A stretch of DNA of 38,700 nucleotides from Cyanophora paradoxa (lineage: Eukaryota > Glaucocystophyceae > Cyanophorales > Cyanophoraceae), in contig QPMI01000074.1 of the NCBI GenBank assembly GCA_004431415.1, positions 1 through 38,700 on the forward strand. Reading direction: 5' to 3'. Both the position numbers and the translations under genes were made by a program. The notes under the pieces are model-generated. The model did not search any database. It had not been told where the DNA came from and saw only the letters and a program-made list of their open reading frames with translations. This document shows positions 33,789 through 38,700 of this stretch, piece after piece. Each line of letters begins with the position of its first letter. Position 1 is the first letter of the stretch.

Positions 33789-34972
33789 GGCGCGGAGCCT
33801 GTCCCCGATGCATTTCCTTCTTTCAGTCTTTTGAGCTCCGAGCGGTAAAAATCCATCTGCGCCCCCCTGAACGTCTCCAGTCGTCGCTTACGCTCCGCTA
33901 CCTTCGGCTCCTCCAGCCGTGCAAATTCCTCGTCTGATGCAGTTTGCATTGCCTTCAGTCGTTCCTCTTCTGTCTTGGCAGCTGCCTCCTCGTCCGCCCT
34001 GCGCCGCTGCTCTAACGCGTCGAAGAGGGCCCTCTGATCCTCGAGCGTGAGGCCAATGAGCTCTTCCACCTGGTCGCTCCTACCCAGCCGCGCGAAGGGC
34101 AGCCTCTCGGCGGCCGGCCTTGGATCGGGCCTTGGCGTCGTCTGCGTCTCCATTGTGCCCCTTGGCACAGCCGTCCCTATCCTCTGCAGCTCGGCCGTCA
34201 GCGTTTTCACTTGCTGCTCTAGGTTGAATCGTATGGTGGATGCGAGCCCCTCTGCCTTCTGCCTCTCCTGTTCTCGCAGTTCGAGCTGCCTTAAATCCTC
34301 CTTTGCTTTTCTGGCTTGCTCCTCCGCTGCCTTTCGCTCATCGTCCAGCATCTTTGTGCCCTCTTCGACCTCGTTTGCTATGTTGACCTTGTTTGCTATT
34401 TCCATGTCCAGTTTCTCCAGCTCGGTCCTTGCCTGCTCCTTTGCCTCCCTTATCGCGTTTTCCACGATCCTATCGGCCTCTCTCTTCCGGATCTCGGCTT
34501 TCTCCTCGGCCTCCAGGGATTTCTCAATTCTATCGCTCGCCTCTTTCAAATCGTCCGCTATCTTTTTCTCGGCCGCTGTCCTCATTTCGTTAAATTGCCG
34601 CTCCCTTGTCTTCAGCTCCTCTGCCAGTATTCTCACCTGCTCGTCTGAGTAAACGATCGTTTTGTTATCTTTCTGCAGCTCTGCAATGTCCCTTTCGTAC
34701 GCCTTCCGATCCCTGTAGTACTTTGCACCGCCTGCAATCAGGGCCGCGCCGAAGATTCCCGTTGTTGTACCAAGGATCGGCACGAGCGTACCCCCTCCGC
34801 CGCTCTCTCCGCCCGAGCCGCCGCCACCCGAGCCGCTGCTACCCCCGCCCCCCCCACGGGCGTGCCACTGGAGCCCCCTCCGCCCCCGTGCCTGTACCCC
34901 CACCCCCGGTGCCTGTACCCCCACCCCGGTGCCTGTACCCCACCTCCCGTGCTTCCGCCGCCCGTACCCCAC
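33743..34972 (-). CDS. Giant fibre protein, middle segment (coiled coil)
   Basis: About 400 codons. The frame opens in a Gly/Ser-rich linker. A hydrophobic stretch (Leu-Val-Pro-Ile-Leu-Gly-Thr-Thr-Thr-Gly-Ile-Phe-Gly-Ala-Ala-Leu-Ile-Ala-Gly-Gly) forms a likely membrane segment. About 300 residues of nearly continuous coiled coil follow, in Lys/Glu/Ala/Arg heptads. There is no ATG at the frame start (first codon GTG at 34970-34972). The low-complexity linker at 34840-34990, full of C runs, joins it to the N-terminal segment in another frame. I read 30625-35729 as one gene of about 1,700 residues broken by two or three indels. If these are separate genes, this one is a membrane-anchored coiled-coil protein. 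Confidence 0.5.
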   Translation of the reverse strand: MGYGRRKHGRWGTGTGVGVQAPGVGVQARGRRGLQWHARGGGGGSSGSGGGGSGGESGGGGTLVPILGTTTGIFGAALIAGGAKYYRDRKAYERDIAELQKDNKTIVYSDEQVRILAEELKTRERQFNEMRTAAEKKIADDLKEASDRIEKSLEAEEKAEIRKREADRIVENAIREAKEQARTELEKLDMEIANKVNIANEVEEGTKMLDDERKAAEEQARKAKEDLRQLELREQERQKAEGLASTIRFNLEQQVKTLTAELQRIGTAVPRGTMETQTTPRPDPRPAAERLPFARLGRSDQVEELIGLTLEDQRALFDALEQRRRADEEAAAKTEEERLKAMQTASDEEFARLEEPKVAERKRRLETFRGAQMDFYRSELKRLKEGNASGTGSAPWKRTCATLATLWIS

Positions 34973-35729
34973 CCGGAATCGCGCCCGGCACCTTGGGCCC
35001 GCCGATGATGTCGTCGTACAGGTGGCGGTGCGCCCAGTCCGTGATGTCGGCCTTCACATGCGGGTGCTTGACGAGGGCGTACCTCTCGTCGTGGAAGTGG
35101 TCCTTCAGCGCCCAGTTCTGCGTCTTCGCCCAGTCTGAGCGATCGGGGAGCACGTCGGGTGCCGTTGGGATGCGGCCCCCGCCCGTCGTCTCCGGCGTCT
35201 CGCCCGTCCTGTCGGCGCTCAGGGCGCGGATGTTCACCTTGAAGTGGTCGAACCACGCGAAAAACTCCTCCCTGTCGCGCCTGTACTGCTCGGGCTCCAT
35301 GCTCGGCAGCGCCTGGCGGCTCCAGTAGATGTGGCGCAGGGGGCCCGCGATGCGCTCGAGTGCGTTGTACCCGGGCCTCACGTCCCCCTCTGCGCCCTTT
35401 AGAGTCAGTTTCACGAGGTTCAGGGTGGCGTCTTTCGCTGTAACGGAGTTTGCGATTTTCACGTCGGCCGCCCTCTTAATAATGTTCCAGTCCACGCCCG
35501 TCTCGGTCGTGACGCCCCAGAGCCCCTTGATAATTGCGGTGAGGTCACCGTAATCGTCCAAGGTACCGACGGACGTCAGGAAATCGCTGTAGGTCGCGCC
35601 CTTGCGCAGCCTTATCTCGTCCGCGTAAATTCCCCTCACGCTCAGGCTCCCGTCTATCGCGAAGGCGCCGTTCAGCACCTCGTCCGGATTCGGGATGGCC
35701 ATGCGCCAGGGGTCGTCGAGCATCGACAT
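34839..35729 (-). CDS. Giant fibre protein, N-terminal segment
   Basis: 296 codons from the ATG at 35727-35729. The start (Asp-Asp-Pro-Trp-Arg-Met-Ala-Ile-Pro-Asn-Pro-Asp-Glu-Val) is followed by a beta-rich fibre-shaft-like part with Gly-Ser-Leu-Ser-Val-Arg-Gly-Ile. The C-terminal third has His-x-His pairs (Asp-His-Phe-His-Asp-Glu-Arg-Tyr, Lys-His-Pro-His-Val) like metal-binding trimeric fibre repeats. The last 50 codons are low-complexity Gly/Thr repeats that pass into the next segment in another frame. The first 30 residues could be a capsid-anchoring tail. The gene has a T-rich junction box just upstream of its start. Confidence 0.6.
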   Translation of the reverse strand: MSMLDDPWRMAIPNPDEVLNGAFAIDGSLSVRGIYADEIRLRKGATYSDFLTSVGTLDDYGDLTAIIKGLWGVTTETGVDWNIIKRAADVKIANSVTAKDATLNLVKLTLKGAEGDVRPGYNALERIAGPLRHIYWSRQALPSMEPEQYRRDREEFFAWFDHFKVNIRALSADRTGETPETTGGGRIPTAPDVLPDRSDWAKTQNWALKDHFHDERYALVKHPHVKADITDWAHRHLYDDIIGGPKVPGAIPGGVRAAEAREVGYRHRGGGTGTGGGGTGTGAEGAPVARPWGGRG

Positions 35730-35736
35730 TTTATCC

Positions 35737-35757
35737 GCGAGAGAGAAAAATTAACTA
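35737..35757 (-). promoter_or_regulatory. Gene-junction box before the giant fibre gene
   Basis: Leftward reading TAGTTAATTTTTCTCTCTCG: the stop codon TAG of the upstream gene is followed by an A/T stretch and TTTCTC, about 10-28 bp before the ATG. This is a weaker match to the common box. Confidence 0.35.
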
Positions 35758-36230
35758 ATGCTCCGCGTCCCACGTCCACTTCAGCTTGCCGCTCACCTCG
35801 CCCGTTGTCCAACGGCCCACGGGCACCTGCCAGAAAACGTCGGCGTAGGGGTAATCGGGCCTGATAGTGATCTGCTCGTCACGCAGCCAGCGGTAGGCCT
35901 CGGAGGCGTCGCGTATTTTCGGCTCCCAGTATTCCCGCCCGTGCCGTTCGGCAGCGAGTACCCCTCCCTTGCTACCCGTACCCTGTAAACGTGCTCGCCC
36001 GTTAGCGTGTCTACCCCCCTGTACTCGAATTCTACGATTAAGGCCAAGTCCTGCCATGCGCTCTCGCCGAGACGGATGTGACTGAGGCTGTGCAGCAGCC
36101 CGTATTTAATTGGACCAGAGGCGGTTACAAGATCGACTCTGTAAGTGAGGGGCGAGGGGTAGCCAGGCACGCCCGTAAAGGTGCGCGTCTTGACGCCCGA
36201 GCCCTTTCGCGGGAATATGATCAGGCGCAT
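35755..36230 (-). CDS. Unknown protein, one frameshift
   Basis: About 158 codons. The first frame (ATG 36228-36230) gives Arg-Leu-Ile-Ile-Phe-Pro-Arg-Lys-Gly and a beta-rich part with Tyr-Arg-Val-Asp-Leu and Leu-Ile-Val-Glu-Phe-Glu-Tyr. At about 35940, next to CGGGCGGG, coding moves to a second frame (Glu-Tyr-Trp-Glu-Pro-Lys-Ile-Arg-Asp-Ala-Ser) ending Trp-Thr-Trp-Asp-Ala-Glu-His at 35755. The protein is not recognised. Its beta content and place between the penton-like gene and the fibre gene suggest a minor capsid protein. Confidence 0.5.
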
Positions 36231-36234
36231 TTAA

Positions 36235-36250
36235 GGGGGCCTGCGAAAAT
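36235..36250 (-). promoter_or_regulatory. Gene-junction box
   Basis: Leftward ATTTTCGCAGGCCCCC directly after the TAG stop of the upstream gene, 4 bp before the next ATG. Confidence 0.45.
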
Positions 36251-36700
36251 CTATTTCGCAAAGGCCCAGAGGCCGAAGTTCTTGACGATGAAGGCGTTGT
36301 TCTTCTTGGTGGCGCCCGTGATGTCGGTGAAGCGCACGCGCAGCTCCTGGAACTTGTCGTACGCGACGTAGTTCGGGCGCACGGCCATGGGCACCTCGAA
36401 CCAGTAGAGGATGGTGTTCTCGAGGCCGTCGTGGCCCCACGTCGGGATCACGACCTTGTTGATGCACGTGTTGACGTTCGAGATGGTCGTGACGTTCAAG
36501 TCGGGCACGTCCATCAGAAGAACGTTGACGGTTTTCGCGGCGGTGGGGTCCGGAATCGCGGTCGTGTCCAGCTCCAGGTAGACGCCCTTGATCTGCAGCG
36601 TGTCGATGTCGGCGGGGATCTGGTTCAGCCTGAGGCGCCAGAAGCCCTCGGAATCCTGCGTCTCTCCGTTCGACTGGACGTAGAGGTTGACGCAGGACAT
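36251..36700 (-). CDS. Short penton-like (single jelly-roll) protein
   Basis: 149 residues, intact. The layout resembles the penton/minor capsid family. It has an N-terminal Val-Asn-Leu-Tyr-Val-Gln-Ser-Asn-Gly, then Trp-Arg-Leu-Arg-Leu-Asn-Gln-Ile-Pro, a Leu-Gln-Ile-Lys-Gly-Val-Tyr-Leu-Glu-Leu strand, and a C-terminal pair Leu-Arg-Val-Arg-Phe-Thr-Asp...Phe-Ile-Val-Lys-Asn-Phe. In the block 1 penton the corresponding end is Leu-Thr-Val-Glu-Phe-Lys-Asp...Phe-Gln-Leu-Glu-Phe. The protein is half the length, so only the core barrel would be present. Similarity is by pattern only, and I could not align it formally. Confidence 0.45.
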   Translation of the reverse strand: MSCVNLYVQSNGETQDSEGFWRLRLNQIPADIDTLQIKGVYLELDTTAIPDPTAAKTVNVLLMDVPDLNVTTISNVNTCINKVVIPTWGHDGLENTILYWFEVPMAVRPNYVAYDKFQELRVRFTDITGATKKNNAFIVKNFGLWAFAK

Positions 36701-36710
36701 TATTTAGGAA

Positions 36711-36725
36711 GGGGCCTGAGAAATT
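36711..36725 (-). promoter_or_regulatory. Gene-junction box
   Basis: Leftward AATTTCTCAGGCCCC overlaps the TAA stop (36724-36726) of the upstream membrane-protein gene and lies 10 bp before the penton-like ATG. Confidence 0.5.
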
Positions 36726-36912
36726 ATGCCTTCCTCAGGCCGTTGAGGAGGTAGGGCCCCACGAAGTAGTAGCCCGCGAACTGCGCGGCGAGGATCCGCA
36801 CGAGGTAGTAGCGCGCGGGCGACATGTAGGCGACCGCGCCGAGGGTCAGCAGGCTGCCCAGGTAGCGGGAATCGCTGGTGATATCATCGAGGCTCGGGAG
36901 CATGGACGACAT
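36724..36912 (-). CDS. Small membrane protein, two transmembrane helices
   Basis: 62 residues. Two hydrophobic stretches, Leu-Gly-Ser-Leu-Leu-Thr-Leu-Gly-Ala-Val-Ala-Tyr and Leu-Val-Arg-Ile-Leu-Ala-Ala-Gln-Phe-Ala-Gly-Tyr-Tyr-Phe-Val-Gly, are separated by a short basic turn. The N-terminus is acidic and polar. The gene is intact and bracketed by two junction boxes. A virion membrane protein is a reasonable guess if block 2 encodes an internal-membrane virus. Confidence 0.55.
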   Translation of the reverse strand: MSSMLPSLDDITSDSRYLGSLLTLGAVAYMSPARYYLVRILAAQFAGYYFVGPYLLNGLRKA

Positions 36913-36918
36913 TGTTAA

Positions 36919-36934
36919 GGGCCCATTCAGAAAT
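36919..36934 (-). promoter_or_regulatory. Gene-junction box
   Basis: Leftward ATTTCTGAATGGGCCC begins right after the TAA stop (36935-36937) of the upstream gene and ends 6 bp before the next ATG. It is the clearest instance of the T-rich plus GGGCCC box. Confidence 0.55.
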
Positions 36935-37284
36935 TTACTTGGGCATGAAGAAATTCCTGACGCGCTCTCCCTCCTCGTGCAGCGCCCACTGCAGCCGGTC
37001 GATGACGGCGGCCATCACGGCGGGCTCGCGGCGGGGTTCTTCGCGTACGCCCGGGCGTCCTCTGCCATCTGGGGGTGGTACTGCTCGACGCGCTTGGCGT
37101 AGCTCGCGATGGCGCGGCGGGTGCACCGATCCAGGTCAGCCGCCATTTCCGCCGGTGCCTTCGGCTGCTGCTGCTTCTTTCGCGCGTAAGTCCTAAGAAG
37201 CCAAGGGTAGGCCGCGGTGCTGCTGCTGGAGTTGCTGGGCGCTGGAGCCTCTGCGCTGGGGGCTGGTGTCGCGGGAGTCTCCAT
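36935..37284 (-). CDS. Unknown small Ala/Pro-rich helical protein, one frameshift
   Basis: The first frame (ATG 37282-37284) has an Ala/Pro/Ser-rich start, then a basic helix (Thr-Tyr-Ala-Arg-Lys-Lys-Gln-Gln-Gln) and Met-Ala-Glu-Asp-Ala-Arg-Ala-Tyr. Near 37020, next to GGCGGGG runs, coding moves to the frame ending Leu-Gln-Trp-Ala-Leu-His-Glu-Glu-Gly-Glu-Arg-Val-Arg-Asn-Phe-Phe-Met-Pro-Lys at 36935. About 115 residues in total; not recognised. It is packed 22 bp before the membrane-protein gene. Confidence 0.45.
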
Positions 37285-37350
37285 TTCCCATGTTCTCTAG
37301 AAAAAAACGGGTACCGGTTTGCGTCATCTGAATGTCGACGTGGTGCGGCC

Positions 37351-37562
37351 CTATGTTCTGCGTGCTCTCGCGCCTCTGCTGCTCCGGTGGGGTTCGGGCT
37401 CGGGCTGTCCGCGGCGGACGACCCTAAGGGCCGCCGCCTTCAGGGCGCCCAGCACTGTGTTGGGGCCGACGCGCTCCGTGCCGCCCAGCAGCTCCGAGAC
37501 CAGGAAGAGCGCGCCGCAGACGACGGTGATGATGTCCGAGTGGGTGCATTCCCCTGGAACAT
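37351..37562 (-). CDS. Small membrane protein, frameshifted near its start
   Basis: The ATG at 37560-37562 follows a good junction box. After four codons the protein-like frame changes at GGGG. It continues with Asp-Ile-Ile-Thr-Val-Val-Cys-Gly-Ala-Leu-Phe-Leu-Val-Ser-Glu-Leu-Leu-Gly-Gly, a transmembrane helix, then a basic Arg/Pro tail ending at a TAG at 37351-37353. About 70 residues. The alternative frame reading through this interval (37440-37778) is Arg/Ser/Gly-rich and not protein-like. Function unknown. Confidence 0.4.
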
Positions 37563-37568
37563 TTTCGC

Positions 37569-37583
37569 GGGCCCGTCAGATTT
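37569..37583 (-). promoter_or_regulatory. Gene-junction box
   Basis: Leftward AAATCTGACGGGCCC ends 6 bp before the ATG at 37562 and lies 8 bp after the probable TAG stop of the upstream gene (37592-37594). Confidence 0.5.
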
Positions 37584-37591
37584 ATTATCCG

Positions 37592-38700
37592 CTACCCTTC
37601 CCCTTCCGCGCCCCTTGCCTTTGCCGCGCCCTCGGCCCCTGGCCTCAGGTCGCCGATTTCCGCGGCCTGCGGCGCGAAGCGGGGATCGTCCGCCTGGCCG
37701 GCGTCCGCCTGGAAAATCGTGAAGAGGTACCCGTCCGTGTTGTTGTCGGTGTTGTTCGTGTTTCGCGCGTGCGACCACTCTTTCAGTAAAATCGCGCCTC
37801 TGCTTGTCGGCAGCGTCTTTGAGAGGTACTCCTGCAGCTTGCTCGCGTAATTTTCCTCTGGGATCAGCGACGCAAGGACGGTGGGCGGATCTTTCCCATG
37901 CCTATCTTCTCTTCCGTCAGCATGCGCTCGAGCTCTGCGATTTCCACCATCGTATCGATGCTCGGTTGAGGCCCTGCCTCTGCCCTCTTCTGGTCTACGA
38001 GGCGCTGCCCGCCGCCGTGAATTTCGCGGACAGAATTTTGGTGCAGCCGCTCGTACACCGTCGTGGTGCTCGGCTCCTTCTCCTTCAGCAGCACCACCCA
38101 GTCGTAATTCGCCACAGCACCTGCAAATTCGATATGTGATCGATCGTCACCAGCACGTGGGCGTGCAGCGCGCCGTCCGTCGGCCCCACCTCCACGCCCC
38201 TTGCACGCGAATTCCGATGATTGCGTTGGCGTACGTGTCGTCCTTGTATTGCCGTTCTCTTCCTTCATATTGAAGCGTATGAACTTGTAGAATTCTGCAT
38301 CCGAGAGCACCTCTGCGAGGCTGTCGCGCAGCGCCGCCGCCTCGAATTCTCGCGCCTCTCCCAGGCGCTTGTGGTGTTGAAGAGCACCCAGTAGCGCGAC
38401 TGGCGCGCCTGTCGTATGTCGTACCGCGTGCTTCCGTCGGGATTCTTTTTGTTGAGGATGAAGACCGACCGCCCCGTCTCGCTGATTTCCGTGATCACCT
38501 TCTCGAGCGCCTCCAGCCCGTTTGCCTGCGCCGCCTGCAGTCCCGTTTTCGCCTTCTCTATGTTCTGCTTTACCTCTTGCGCGTCCGCGAAGGTTGCCAT
38601 TAAATCTTCCATGCTCGGCGCCACGATTTTCGCCTTTCTGATTTCGACTGCGCAGAGTTGGGCTCGATGACGGACGATCCGAAGTCAGCGGCCGTATCCT
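37592..38700 (-). CDS. Protein with HUH-like motif, frameshifted, 5' end outside window
   Basis: Over 350 codons in several frames. From the window edge: a Ser/Glu-rich piece; a helical part with Ser-Met-Glu-Asp-Leu-Met-Ala-Thr-Phe-Ala-Asp (about 38610); Gly-Arg-Ser-Val-Phe-Ile-Leu-Asn-Lys-Lys and Arg-Tyr-Trp-Val-Leu-Phe-Asn-Thr (38390-38480). After a shift near 38345 comes Asp-Ala-Glu-Phe-Tyr-Lys-Phe-Ile-Arg-Phe. A third frame near 38130-38200 gives Val-Glu-Val-Gly-Pro-Thr-Asp-Gly-Ala-Leu-His-Ala-His-Val-Leu-Val. The sequence then returns to a frame ending near 37880, shifts again, and finishes Gly-Tyr-Leu-Phe-Thr-Ile-Phe-Gln...Gly-Glu-Gly at a TAG (37592-37594). The His-Ala-His-Val-Leu-Val motif after a Glu-Val-Gly-Pro strand resembles HUH rolling-circle replication endonucleases. 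A downstream catalytic Tyr is not assigned, so this is a suggestion only. Confidence 0.4.

Noticed and set aside
34047-34652. 201-codon rightward Ser/Leu-rich frame resembling a membrane protein
   Set aside because: Exact antisense of the Lys/Glu/Ala coiled coil, which reads as Ser/Leu/Phe on the other strand; shadow.
37440-37778. 112-codon leftward Arg/Gly-rich frame
   Set aside because: The other two frames over this interval give the protein-like C-terminus of the 37592 gene and the membrane segment of the 37351 gene, so this frame is the shadow.

Overview
The window looks like eukaryotic DNA in which two virus-like gene blocks of opposite base composition lie close together, separated by about 8 kb of GC-rich host-type sequence. 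The host cannot be named from sequence alone. Candidate intron 3' ends at about 22272 and 23744, a retroelement Gag-like protein and the lack of bacterial operon signals argue for a eukaryote.

Block 1 (1 to about 17628, AT-rich) is most of a Polinton/Maverick- or virophage-like element whose left end lies outside the window. It has a core morphogenesis set: penton-like minor capsid protein, putative major capsid protein and A32-type packaging ATPase. It carries two replication modules, a protein-primed-type family B DNA polymerase (PolB) and a primase-polymerase/superfamily 3 helicase. A DDE retroviral-type integrase follows PolB after 3 nt. Small genes include two RING-like zinc proteins and two basic AT-hook-like proteins. 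A patatin-like phospholipase followed by an F5/8 type C (discoidin) domain, and a second penton-like gene, are broken. The right flank is non-coding: a 31-bp tandem array, an iteron-like inverted repeat that also occurs beside the helicase gene, and a 28-bp perfect inverted repeat whose outer arm coincides with the switch to GC-rich DNA.

The middle (17629 to about 25850, GC-rich) holds a Gag-like CCHC zinc-knuckle protein without recognisable pol, a duplicated tRNA-like segment, a leucine-rich-repeat exon, two unrecognised frameshifted genes, three copies of a (GGGACTT)n minisatellite with a conserved flank, and a small HNH endonuclease.

Block 2 (about 25837 to the window end, GC-rich, almost all leftward) looks like the structural module of a second virus-like element. 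It has a paralogous pair of beta-rich proteins, a fibre with a C-terminal S74 intramolecular chaperone, a fibronectin III/glycine-rich adhesin on the opposite strand, a giant fibre/coiled-coil protein, small membrane proteins, a short penton-like protein and, at the edge, a protein with an HUH-like motif. Genes are tightly packed and several share an upstream T-rich/GGGCCC box at the stop codon of the preceding gene. Many carry single-base frameshifts at G/C runs, so either the assembly has indel errors or the block is a recently decayed insertion.
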